A DNA stretch of 64,000 bases from Halichondria panicea. Its lineage: Eukaryota; Porifera; Demospongiae; Suberitida; Halichondriidae. How positions within the stretch are numbered: the stretch's first letter is position 1; each line of letters opens with the position of its first letter. Of the stretch, positions 42,401 to 54,800 are shown in pieces. Location of the stretch: NCBI RefSeq assembly GCF_963675165.1, contig NC_087385.1:5132412-5196411 (forward strand), in the 5' to 3' direction. A model generated the notes under the pieces. The model saw only the letters and a list, made by a program, of their open reading frames with translations, made no database searches and was not told the DNA's origin. The position numbers and the translations under genes were made by a program.

Positions 42401-42595
42401 ACACACTCGACTCACCTCCTTCACTGGTCTAGACCAACCCAATGCCCGTATCTCACTGCCCACAGAGGACGGATTGAAGCGTTGCTTCAAATTTCCTGAA
42501 GTGCTATCCCAAATCTTCACCTCTCCATCCAGTCCAGCAATTGCTAGAGACTCTCCATCGCTAGAGAAGGAACACACTTCAGAAATATCGGCCAT
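39441..42595 (-). CDS. wdr43: WDR43/UTP5-like WD40 protein of the small-subunit processome
   Basis: 13 exons: 42416-42595, 42113-42220, 41827-42060, 41555-41652, 41353-41446, 41176-41301, 41021-41119, 40742-40966, 40468-40653, 40122-40217, 39883-40069, 39617-39663, 39441-39563; 600 codons. N-terminal WD40 propeller: ESLAIAGLDGEVKIWDSTSG, LLAVAVGKDIVIWN, VLYSGSHDSHVIEWDLVEG, IILSAGRSIKMWNLSDY followed by FTGHSTDISWLKF. Basic KRKRKSS stretch between blades, as in UTP5. C-terminal Utp12 domain (LPVTVVLPFLRKVV, GLELSLWIRTILTTHTAYLM, LSGLYQLLDARVGTFSRLS), then an acidic/serine tail. UTP5 belongs to the t-UTP group that links rDNA transcription with early 18S processing in the nucleolus. Intron 8 seems to use a GC donor (CAG|GCAAGA), because the GT alternative gives a stop. 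Start could be an ATG at 42667 instead. Confidence 0.85.
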
Positions 42596-42667
42596 TGCTG
42601 ACCACGTGGTGGAGGTAACAAAGAACAAATTGTAGAAGGTCAACACACTTGAAATTGAGGGCAACAT

Positions 42668-42869
42668 AATTATGAGAAACCGCTTTACTCCGCGGCCAGT
42701 TTTCGAAATGTAGGGAGCAGCCCCACCCCTCTTTTTCTATATAAACACAGATTTTTCTTCATCAGGTGGCTAAGACCATGATAGAGTAGTCTCACTACTC
42801 TATCTATGCTAAGACCAAGCATTCAGAATTACGGTGACTGATATGTAAAAGTTCACAATAATTATTGAT
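42668..42869. other. short intergenic gap, no feature seen
   Basis: 202 bases between the WDR43-like start region and the sulfotransferase stop, both on the minus strand. A small inverted pair 'tgataga gtagtctcactactctatc' at ~42778-42805 could form a hairpin; function unknown. Confidence 0.4.
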
Positions 42870-44358
42870 CTACCAGCTAAAGCTATGGTCTTGCAAGAGC
42901 TCAGCAAGTTGTTGGTTATGTGGTTGAAAAAACTTGTTTATAAACGTAAATTTCTCATTATGTATGTCGATAGCTTGGTGCTGTATTCCATGAATGTGTT
43001 CGTGAAGAATATCATTCAGTTGATCCTTGTTTTGCTCAGGTACCCCCAGAAATGACCAAACCCTCTCCAGAACTTTGAGTGGATCATGTGCCATATCATC
43101 AGTCCATAGAAACAGAAACTGTTCTCTTGGAATGACTTGTAACCATTTCCGAATGTGTACATGGTATAGACTGATACCCAAGCGAACTCTCCCACACTTA
43201 TCTTGCAGGACACCATGGTAACCATTAAGTACATGATGGGTGCATTTGGGTAGATTGTCTCTCAATAAGCACTTCTGAAACTCTATGATTTCCAATCGAG
43301 CACTTTCTAGAAAAACTTCCGTAGCGTTGGTTAGGTTTGCTGAGGGGATTGTCTTGTTTTTATGCTCTTCACACAGGTACATCATATCTGAGAACAGTCT
43401 CTTCACAGGGTGTCTCATGAGGACAATGTACTTTGCCTCAGGCACTACACTGGATACGAGGTGAGGTAATGCGCATAGATTGCGTATAGTTCTGCTGTCC
43501 CATACTGTAGATTGGCTTCCGTCTATTAGTAAAGTGTCTGGGTGTTTCAGCAAATATTGTGAGCCTCCAAGATAGTGTAGAAGATATTGAACAACTGATA
43601 GAATGTTGTAGGGAAATTTCTTCTTGAATTTTGTCTTTGTCCACCAATGAGGCTCTTTGATGTACCCTCCTTGCAGGTGTGGATGTTTGAGCAGCATTGT
43701 GTAGAGCTGGGTGCTTCCACTGCGTGGGAATCCAATAAAGTACACACTAGGCATGCAAACGAGTGTATTCTTGGTGGGTTGGAAGAGAGAGTTTGTTATA
43801 AGTGACACAACTAACGGATCGCTGATGTTTGCCTTGTAGAGGAGCCTTGCTGTGCTCAAGCTCAAATTACTGCTCATATTCCAACATGGGTTTCTAAACT
43901 GAGGAAGGAAATTGTCTGGCGTTGGTATGATGGTGTGGAGGGTACTGTAAAGTGTTCTCAGAGCTGACGATGAAGTACCATTCTGTCCATGGATAACACA
44001 CTCTTCAGAGTCAATAACACTGAGCTGGAGCTTGTCAGACTGATGTAGACCCAATCCTGAATAATAGTAAAATAGTTTAGTTGCTTTATGTAAAATGGTT
44101 TACATGAGTCAGTCATTCATGCAAGTAGCTATAAATTAATATAAGGTATATGTACCCACCATTTCTCTGCTGTAATGTATTAATCCGAGAGCTGGACACC
44201 TGTTGCCAGGTCAGAGAGTGATCACACAGATGCCAGATAGTCAGGACAGTATTGCATAGTAGAGAGAGAAGGAACAGTAGAAGAACCTTGGTAGATCTAC
44301 CCATTCTCCTCTGCATTCTGACAGCTATTAAAGTTTTAACTCCTATCCACCAGGCCAT
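42870..44358 (-). CDS. Golgi carbohydrate sulfotransferase (CHST15-like family)
   Basis: Two exons, 44160-44358 and 42870-44056, 461 codons. Type II membrane protein: short basic N-terminus (RMQRRMGRSTK), one span at ~24-45 (VLLLFLLSLLCNTVLTIWHL), lumenal stem with N-glycosylation sites, catalytic domain. The 5'-phosphosulfate loop of PAPS sulfotransferases is SVYFIGFPRSGSTQLYTML; the 3'-phosphate loop is IVLMRHPVKRLFSDMMY (Arg, Ser-containing). Further on, FLFLWTDDMAHDPLKVL and VWSFLGVP are typical C-terminal sulfotransferase phrases. It would transfer sulfate from PAPS to a sugar of glycosaminoglycan or glycoprotein. The general layout is most like CHST15/GalNAc4S-6ST relatives of marine invertebrates; acceptor sugar not predictable. 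Confidence 0.8.
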
Positions 44359-44585
44359 GCATGTAGAGAGCTAGAGTACTTTGTAGCTGTACATACACTT
44401 TAGCATACTTTTTCACCAGTGGTTACCAAGGAATGTGTTAAGAAATCTTACAATACTTTACATGTATAAATTAATACAGACAGGGAGCCATACAAAACAG
44501 AGGATGAGATCAAAGCTAAAAGATGTTCAGTAAATTTAATGTCTATTTGTTTCCACTGATGGCTTGGAACAAAATGGCTGACATC
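44359..44585. other. intergenic gap between DOCK stop and sulfotransferase start
   Basis: 227 bases, both genes on the minus strand. It must hold the DOCK polyadenylation site and the sulfotransferase promoter. I see no distinctive motif. Confidence 0.4.
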
Positions 44586-46332
44586 CTATGAGGGTCCACT
44601 TGGGAGGCGGTTCTCTGCCTGGTCTTGGGGAATGTATCGGAATGGATGGGAGAAGTGGGCCGAGACTGCATATGTGTATATATGTGTGTGAGGGCAGGTA
44701 ATCAACATTGTATGTGTGAGTTGGCTAGGTGTGTGCATGTGAGAGAGGCTGTCAATACATGTACGTGTGTGGGTGTGTGTTTATTGTTTATTACACATAA
44801 TTATTGTGTTGTGAATTAAACCCACCGATGGAGTGGTCAGGAAATAAGAGAGGGACTGCTCCATTTGTGAGAACTTGCTGCGTAGCTCTTCTTGGTAAAG
44901 CAGTTGGTCAGTGGAGATAAGTCTGCCATTTAACTCTAGAGCCTCCTGACACACACACATGAAGTCTCTGCAAGACCCAAGTTATTGGTCTCAACATAAC
45001 AATTATAATTCAATCAACACTTTTCACTTTTAACGATTAAGCGAAAGATTGCAGGTGAGGTTTAAAAGGTATTTATGACTGAGGAGTAGTGAGAATCCAC
45101 TGTACACACCGATCAGAAGAACAATGTCATGCACACACACACACACCTGTAAGCGTCCTTGAGCCTCTCTACGTGATCATCTGGCAGAGTCGAGATGAGA
45201 GGCTCCCTAAGGAACAGAGCATACTCCTGTACGCCTTGGTTCACCTGTGCACTGATGCTACCTCCCAACAACAGCTGGAGTCTTTTGAGGTCGGGAGGGT
45301 CCATCCTCACCACAGCGTTCATGTCGATATTCTTCTTTTCCATGGCTTCAATGGCCACCTGTAAGGGGGTCAACTCCATCATCTCCTGGTCAACCACTGG
45401 TATACGCTTCTTAATGTACGGGAACCAGTGGCTTGCTGCAAGGGCGAGAGAATACATTGTACGTCAAACCAGCGACTTAGTTCTGCTTACCCTTTCTCCC
45501 CACACACCCTCACATCTATTCACACACACACACGTAACTCACTGGTGAGAATGGTTTTCCTCATGCACTGTTTAGTGACATCTCCCCTTGATTTCCCGTC
45601 TTTGGTGAATGGAGTTTCAAACACGAATCGGCTGATATTGTTAGCCATCTCAAACTTTGTCTTCCTTTTCTCAAGATCCTCTGGAGTGAAGTATGGTTCC
45701 ACATGAGTGATCTGTATGTAAGCGTGCTCAGGGTCAAGGTCCGACACGTTCACCTGAAGGGGGAGGGGGTATGTGAACTATTCATACAATACTTAATCAG
45801 AAGTTTTTCATCCCAATTTTTATTCAGCCTACCCTGGAGTTATCAAGTGTGGTACCATATTCAGAGCTTTACTGGAATCACAATAACTCACCTTTGTGGA
45901 CTCTTGAATGATGTGCACTATCTCAGACATTCCAAATTTCCTCGAGTACAGTTTCTGCAGTCGCAGTGTGATCTCCCCAAGAGTGGTCACTTTAGGCTCC
46001 TTGTAGATGTACTCAATCTGGTTGTCATCACCAAATGGCTGAGGGTAAAGATCCATAAAAGACTATAGCTTCACTACATCATTACTACATTATACCTTTC
46101 CGTAGAATCCTATTCTGAAATAGGTGCCCAGGTATCGTCTGCCAGTGCCCATTATGTCCACCACTTTCTTGAAGGCACTGTGCAGCTTGCCATACATCTC
46201 CATCATGTTCTTGAAGTCCCTGTTCTTGTCGTAGAACGGCTGCAACAATTTGACCACGTCAGCCATAAGTTCGTAGCGCTCCGCTTGCTCCAGGTAGTTT
46301 ACACTGCTCTCAAGCAATGAAACAAGGTTACG

Positions 46333-46366
<34 letters not shown>

Positions 46367-48826
46367 ACGAGGATGTCAAATAAACATGCGGAGGGATAGC
46401 AAAGAGAACAGGGTATACTGGATATCACTGTGGAAGCAATGACAAAGCAGATGTGTGTGTGTAAGTGTACGGGGGTGTGGAGTAGTCATTACGTACACAC
46501 CCACTAGACACACTCACCTCAGTGTACGTCTGCTCATCGAGCGTCTCCTGGTCCTCCTTGATGTTGCTCTCGTCTCGTCCAACGTTGTGGGAAATCCGCT
46601 CAAACGCATTACACCCCTCACGGTATTTGCCTGGAAGTGAAAAATGATTGAACACACGACTAGAAAGAGCTCACAAACACAACAAACACAAATTATGGCT
46701 GTTCAAAGATATTAAACTGAAGGTATTTGAGGACCATACACTTCAAACTACATAGGTACATGTAAGGGGCTATATACGCACCCTTCATTTTGAGGTATTC
46801 GGCCACCATGCCTGCAATGTGTATGCAGCACTGAGCAGCCTCCGAGTAGTTCCCGTACTTGAGGTGCAGGGCGGCTATACTGTCCAACCATGTCTGTCTC
46901 AGCTCGGGGGAGTCACGATAGGAGAGTGCCAGACTGTAGTGAAGGTCCACTAGCTTCTCAGGATCGTTCTGATGGATCTGTGAGGTGAAAAATGGTAAAA
47001 ACAGCTAGTAGACACACGGTGGACTATCTAGTCTAAAGTGTATAATTATAGCCTCAAATTAGATTCTGCACACCCTGTACATAACGTACAACTCATGTAC
47101 AATCTGACCTTCATCTGAGCTGTTGAGCTGAGAACTGTCTTCATTCTCTTCATAAGGTCACTTACTTCATTGGGGAACAGGGTGCCCTGTATGGGACAGC
47201 AATGAAATCATCTACAATACAATTGCTGAATCTTGGTAGTCTAGGAGGAAACTGTTAGGGTGGTGTATACCATTACTGACTAACTGAGTAGCTAATTCAA
47301 CTAGAGCACTTAAGTGCAAACCCTCGGCTGGTGTTATGATTATAAAGAAACTAGAAGAGTGATATAATGCAGTGCATGTAGTGATGTATGACTGAACTGT
47401 CTAGCACAGCAACTCAGGAGCGATAAAACTAAACCAGACTGGTAACATTTGAGAACAGAGTTTTAGTGGTATATATGCATTGTGGACTTATGCACTGTGG
47501 CCTAGGATCACAGCAAGAAGTCTGGAGTCAGTATACGGCTCCTGGATCCAGAGTAGGATCCCAGGAGTCAGCTTTCTATTGTAGTGACCCGTTTCCATTG
47601 TTCCTGGTACGGGATCACTTCAGCTGTAAGTACTAGGTTACCTCGAATAAAGACCGCGTGTAGTTAGCTAGCTGCCAATGTGCAAGTTCAAGCTTCTTAG
47701 CTTTTGCTTGCTTTTATACGACAACGAAGCTTTAACATTGAAATCTGCCACTTTTAAAACTAATAACTTGTTGTGTGGCGGTTATCCAGTGCTATGGCAT
47801 CTAGGTGAGTAGACTCACATATTACAGACAAACAAACCAACGGACTACTATCCACTGGCCACGGCACGGCCTTGGGTAACAACTTGAATAATTGACTGTG
47901 CATTGCAACCGCTATCTATAAACTTCAGAGAAGATTTTAACTGGACCTGGGTCCTCCATCCTGAAGTACTGACATTAAACTATTGTAAGGGTTTGTGTGG
48001 ACGAGTAAATTCAGAAACCACAAATTCAAAGTTTCTCGCTCGAAGAGCTAGTAATTATGGCAATGGCTGACCTGAACTTTCCGGTCCTGTGAGACGTGCT
48101 GAGCAATGGAAGTGAGGGACTTCCTCAAGTTAACATCACTCTGACCCAGCATGGTGGAGACCAGTCGAGACACGGCAATGGTGGACTGAAGGTTGGTCCT
48201 AATAAAACTCCTCTCCTTAAAGTAGCGGAAGTTGCATCTCATGAGCAGGTAGAAGAGCACTGTGGCCTCTGTACGGGTGGAGGGTAGCCGGGAGTTGCAG
48301 CACTGTAGGACCTGTGCATGGGAGATGACAAGATACATTGTATGCAACTACAACTACACAAAAATGTTTCCCTAACTACAGTGTATATACTGTACATACA
48401 GTACAATCGTGTCTAGTAACTAGCGCATGCTACTTAGCAGATAAAGAACATTACCTCAAAACAGAGTACTCCACAGTAGTCAGCACTGCCCTTAAACAGA
48501 GTCTCACTAAACTGTAGACATAGAAATAGCAATTGTAAAGAGCATGCGAAGTGTTCAATGGCTGACCTTGTGTATAAAGGATCTGAGAGATGCAAATACG
48601 TGTTTCTGGAGAGTGAGAGACTGGTTCACTTGCAAGAAGAGTACCATCAGAGAGAAGTACTGCAGTGGGGGCAATGGATCAGTGTAGTCTACAAACATGT
48701 TGAAGTATGGTTATAAACACACGAGGGTTCTATAGCTAATTTGTCTACTACCATCACTCTGACTCACCTTTGCCATGAGAATGTTGTCTCCCTCTTCTCT
48801 GGACAGCTCATGCTGTGTGTGTGCGC

Positions 48827-48861
<35 letters not shown>

Positions 48862-51800
48862 CGTGTGTGTGTGCGTGATAGGTAACATTACTTGGTAAAG
48901 ACATCTGTACAGTTAAGTTGCATACCGAAAATGCCAACACAAGGCACAAAGGTCAGTTGACTACCCACCTTAAAGAGTGCGGCAAAGTTCTCAAGCTGTG
49001 TGAGGACAATTAGTCCAACCTCATTTGCCAAAGCACCTTCCACCTTCATCACTGCCTCTATCTCGGCACTGGTGCTCGGAGACAGGGAGAGGGGCGTGGA
49101 CACAGGGAGCAGTGATGGCCCCAGGCTGCCAACGCCTGCAAGGGTGGGTGGGTGTGTAGTCGTATGAACTATATATAACATTAAATTGGCCACATCACAA
49201 GATCACAATGCCCACTTCCAGCTACAACTAAAGGCTATTATTGGAGTGCCAATACTAAGGTATCTAAGGCCTTGATCCAAAGAGAGTAGGGGGGCAACTT
49301 AGATATCAGTGAGCATATTATTAAACACCCAACCTTTTAGGGGGGGTCTGGGGGCATGTACCCTTAGGAAATTTGTTCTGATAACGTACATGTACCTGAT
49401 GCATTCTCAGGTGCTATGCCTTTATTATGTTGAAAAACTGACAAATTGTACTGTGAAATTAACGTTTTCCAGGGGGGGGGGCTTTAGCCAGCAAACTACA
49501 CCTTAAATGAAGCCCTGACTATAATTGTCAGTGTACCTGATAAGTGGCTGACCCTAGAGGAGCCGGCCTTAGAGAGCTGGAGGGACCCGACAGGGGAGGA
49601 GATGGAGACAGCGCTGTGAGTCTTCTTCCCTGCCTTGCCACTGGGGGCTGGGGCCAGGATGACATTCTGTTGTGTTGCCTGGGATAACTCAGCCTCTCTT
49701 GTCAATTGGTGGTTGCTGTGTGAGGGAGTGGGTAAGTTCATTTTCCTATTGTTACAATGCTACATGTATGTATATACTTACACTCTGATAGCAATGGAGC
49801 GTTTTCCAGAGTATCTGAAGGTGTAGAGACAGGATCTACAGTGGTTCAAGAGAACATTAACACACAGCAGGCTGAGTCAAGAATCCAGGACTCACTCTAG
49901 CATGTCAAAGAAGTCCAATAGAGCGGTGAACTGAGAAGGAAGGTTGTCCATGTCCATACCACACCAGTTTGTCACCAGGGTGTCCTTCCACCAGTTAAGC
50001 AAAATGGCTGTGCATGGGACAAGCAACAGTCATCAATGATCAAGAAAAATGGACAAGAGGCAACAGTCAATAAACTCAGCAACAACGGCACCGACTATTA
50101 TTGAACTGCTCACATTTGTCGATGTTCTTGAGAACAAAGAGAATTGAAATGAGGAGGTCTCTAGTTTCATCTACGGTGAGTTTATCCAGGTCCATGATTG
50201 TCTGGTTGAGGGTCGGTGTGAAGAGATGAGTGAGCTCCAAACTGCCAGACAATTCTAGGGAAAACTCATCGCTTTCATTGAGATGGAAGCTGTGTGTGTG
50301 CGTGAGTGTGGGTGTGTGTGAGTGAGTGTGGGGTGGGTGAGTGTGTGGGTGTGGAGGGGTGGGCACTTCTCCTCCCTTCCCCTAAATGAAGCCCTGACAA
50401 GCATTTCAAAGGGCTACAACGCATATGTGATGCAATTTGAGAAAACAGACCACTTGGCTTGGTCTAAAAAAGTTGAGATCTCTATGCATACTGATAGAGC
50501 AGAGAAATGCCTACACAATGCTGTGCTTAGTCTGTACATACCTCATTCTATGACTAAGTTATAATCGTTTGAAGTTGGTTGCTATGAAATTGCATTATTG
50601 AAAAAACGCCATTCAAAGATGCCCTACTCATTAGTAAGCCTATGTTTTACGTTTTTTGACGAAGCACTGAGGTGAAAATAATTGGATTTAGAGCACCAGA
50701 CTTCACATAGAGATAGTAGAAAGGCTATAGATACTTGTAAGCTTATAAAACTAAATTCATCACTTTGCACTAAAGGTCACAAATTTGCCTCTAGCTCAAA
50801 TTGAAAATCTAAGCCAAGTGGTCTGTTTTCTCAGATTGCATCACATATTTGAAAAAGCGTAATCAAGTTATGAACACTGCACTCAAAGTTAGTCATCAAA
50901 ACAGGGCCATTTTCGGAAAAATCATCAATGCTGGTAATAGCCGGTTTTTCTTAGAGAATCATTACATTGTAGATAGGCAGGCCTTCTCTCAGATAAATTC
51001 CCAGGGGAGGGAGGGCGAAAAAGTGTACCTTTGAGAATAGGGTGGGAATGAAAGTGTTCTAGAAGGGGCGAAATTGAACCTTCTAAATGAAGCCCTGAGA
51101 GTGCAAGTTGTTCTAGAGGTTATTGGTTGTACAAGTAGAGCTAGCTGATAAATGAGTGACTGGTTTACATGAGAATGGAATACAGTGGTTTGCTTAACAG
51201 TTGTCCAGAATAGCTATAACCCCCTCCTAGGAACTAGTATATAGCATAAAAGCTGACAACCTGCTTGTGGTTTTGCTATAATGTCCTTGCCCTGGAGAAC
51301 AACTGTTATGCAAACCACAGTCACCTCTAAATGTGGGTTTTGATTATATCATGCTATGCCTCACCTTTGCTGTCCAGTTGCCCTTGAAACAGACCCACCC
51401 TTGCTCCCACCCTTGCTCCTATCCAGGCTCATGGTATCCTTTGCACTGAGATCTCTGTCAGGAGTCGCCTTCAAGGCTGCACGTGACAGATAGGTAAACA
51501 GTGAATTGTGCAAATGGTCCTAAAGGCATTTGCTGATAACATAACAATGAATATCATTATTTAATCACAATTCTAAACTGTACTGATAGCATTCGTACTT
51601 CCAGTGGCAGAAGAGGGTGTGGGGTCAGAGGTCTTGGAGAGGGGGGTGGGCGTCTGGTCATAGAATGCCATGGAGGCTGCATTGAGCATGGGGCTGACGT
51701 AGCAGGGAGACCCAGTGTCCAGTCTTGCCACATGACTCATGACCAATGGGATAAGAGGAAAGTAGAGGCTAGCAATCCGAGCCTTCTGTCCCTGTACAAA

Positions 51801-54800
51801 GTAGAGCAGTATAGTAAATACTACATATAAATAAATATAAAGCAAGCTAATCAGACACAGGTGGTGTGTGGAAGAGTATTGGCTTACTGGGTCCGTGTAT
51901 CGTGGGTCACAGTCGTGCTTTGCCAGGAGGTTTCTAAGGATCTTGAAGGAGTTTCTCCGCACCGGACCTGCCTCGTATTGTAGTGAAGACTCCACCTGAG
52001 AGGTATCATGTGACTATCACATGACGTAAGGGAAGGATGTCTCACCTCTCTTAGTAGAATTCCTACCAGGAAATGTTTTCTACAGAAATCGTCAGTGAGG
52101 GAATATTCCACACCATCAACTGGGGGAGGGTTTAGCATGACGCTACTGTACAGTGCGTGGACCAATAGACTTACTGCTCTTAGGAAAGGGCAGGTTGAGG
52201 GGTACATAGTGTTCGTGATCACACACAATTTGTATGAACTCAAGCTTTAATCTGGACAGGTGCTGTGGAGGAAGTCAAGGCAGCAGTACTAAAGAGTGAG
52301 CACACACTTTGAGAGACTCACTATGTTCTCTTTGACACTGAAGGCTTCTAGGTAGCGAGCCACTATCTTGAATACCACACCACGATCCATGAAGCTGAAC
52401 GAATACTGCAGGAAGGGAGAGGCATGTACACTCAACACAGAATGTCTATAGAAAGCATTTGTAGCAGCTGCACGGCTTGTATATGGGGGAAGGGGAGAGG
52501 AGAATAGTGCATTAATTGCCTTGTAAAACATTAATGGTACAGACCCCTCAATTGATACTAGCAAGAAATTTGTGGGCTTATATATCAACTATAAGTGGGT
52601 GTTGAGTCTGTAACTACCCCCTCACCTTGACGAACTCTGCAATGCTCCTGTTTGCCCTCTGCACAAACTTCTCTGTGTGTCTCTCTCTGATGTGTGTTAA
52701 GATGGTGGTCACAAGGCTCTGAAGGTTCCAGCCAAAGTCCTCTGGGTAGCGAGTCTTGCGGGATGCCTGCATGTGATGGTGCCAGATCATATGACTGTCA
52801 TGTGACCACAGTGGAGCTTACATTGATCTTTAAAGTGATCTCAAGGTACTGGGCCATGCTTTTCAACATCACCTCCAGGAAGAACCAGATGTGCTATATC
52901 AGCAAACAAACAAAACAGATGAATATGGGAATAACAGTTAATGGAGTGATTCTGTAGGATGGGCACACTCACCTCTAGGACTGCCGATATTTGTACTGGG
53001 TCTGGCTGTCTGATGTACTGTACTAGGAGGCGTGCTAACTCATCATGAACTGCCTTCTTACGAGAGCTGTCCACCTCAGTCACAAACATAAACTGGAGAG
53101 AGAGAGAAGAGGGGAGGGGGGGAGATAAACACCCACATACTAAGATTAAACAAAGATACCTCTATGTAGGATCTTAGTATCTCTTTGCCTTCAGCCTCCA
53201 CCACCTTGTGGACCAGTGAGATAAGGAGTCTGCACAATATAGAATAGCAGTGTTCAATAAACCAACACTATATGCTGCATACATACCTTAGCACGTCTGG
53301 CTTGATTTTCTCCACATCCTTGGAGGAATGAGAGAGGAGCTTCAACAACTGAGTGAGAATGGGAGGCAGGAACTGGATCGTGGAAGACAGTGACAGCTCT
53401 CCCAGCACCTGTGAGGATGTGTGAGGGTGTGTGAGCCGAGGGTGTGGGGTGTGGAGGGGGTGGTCACCTTGACACCAGCAAGAAGCTCGGCCATAGAGGG
53501 GGATTGAACCTTCTTGCTGTACAGGTTCTGGCATTGCATAAAAAACTGATGCAGTTCGGGTTCCTGCAGGAGGAGAGCACTCTTGATACTATGCAATACT
53601 AAAACTACCACCACGATAGCATGCTATTAGGACACTAGGATCACCTGTGTGTAAATAGTGGAATCCACGTTGAGGTTAAGCTTGAACAGAGGTTTGTTAC
53701 TATCCACCCATTTTACATCGGGAATTGTTGCCTGTATGTGGGGAAGGAGGTTTAGCGTAAATGGGATAAAATAAAGCAAACTCACTTCTGCCCTGCCGTT
53801 GACTGGAGAGTTATTAGGAGCAGCACTGAGATAGCCTAGAGGCAGGTTAACAGCTACTGGCAGCCCTTGGTCTCCACTCAGGATCCTGCACATGACATAC
53901 AATGTATAAAACTTGACAGTGTCTATAAATGCACAGCTATGCGTATACAACTCACCTTCCACCACGAGAGACCAGTGGTAACCAAGCGTATCCAACTGCA
54001 AACAAACAGATGAAGCTAAACAGTACAGCATTGTTGGACCACACCCCTCACCAGGAGTCTCCACTGGGGGCAGTTTAGTGGAGGCCTTGGATGCTTTGGC
54101 CGACTTCTGCACGTCACAGCTGACGTGGTAGAACGTGAAGAGGAGATGGTGAGATCGCTTCAGATTCAACGGGAGACGAATTTTGACCTGTAACGAGATG
54201 AACACACATCAATATATGAAAACCTTCGTGTAGAGGGAGTTAGCACACTGTACTTACTGTACAAACTTACCTCATCATAGAAGGTCGGTATGGTGCAGTG
54301 GTGTGTAACAGCGGTACAAGTGTGATCTGTGAGAACAGCACCGGAGCTCTTGCTGTATATAACCTACAGGTATGGAACACGGAAACAGCGGGTGAATATG
54401 AGCACTCATTGGTCAGAAGGGAACTCACAGGGAGTGCCTGAGAGTCCTTGTCGTCTCCATCTTTGAACTGTATACAGCAGGCTATGTTACGAGCCTGTAA
54501 GGGGACAAATTGCATTTATGTTTGAAAAGTTTAAGCTCCAACTAGCAGGGGGCTATCTTCTGCACACAAGCAGACTAATTGAGTGTGTGTACTCTAACCT
54601 TTGCAAATGCCTTCTGTGAGTCGTACTTGAGGAAAATGGGGTAGACAAAGAGGTGATGTTTGAAGGAGAGGGCAGGCTGGTAGTGGGAGTGAGGGTGGTA
54701 CTGTTCCAGAGGGGGGAATTCTTGCACCTCCAGTGCAGGGGGCCCATTAATTGGGGATGTCAACTCTGACCGTGGCTTGAGGGGAACGAGGGAGGGGTCC

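Noticed and set aside
43016-43747. Several 64-72-codon frames within the sulfotransferase exon
   Set aside because: Shadows of the long exon in other frames.
46332-46365. GT microsatellite as possible regulatory element
   Set aside because: It is the CA tract before a DOCK acceptor, covered in the finding on CA acceptors; no independent evidence.
53627-54205. 192-codon minus-strand open frame
   Set aside because: It runs through DOCK exons 19-22 and their introns; only the exon parts are real.
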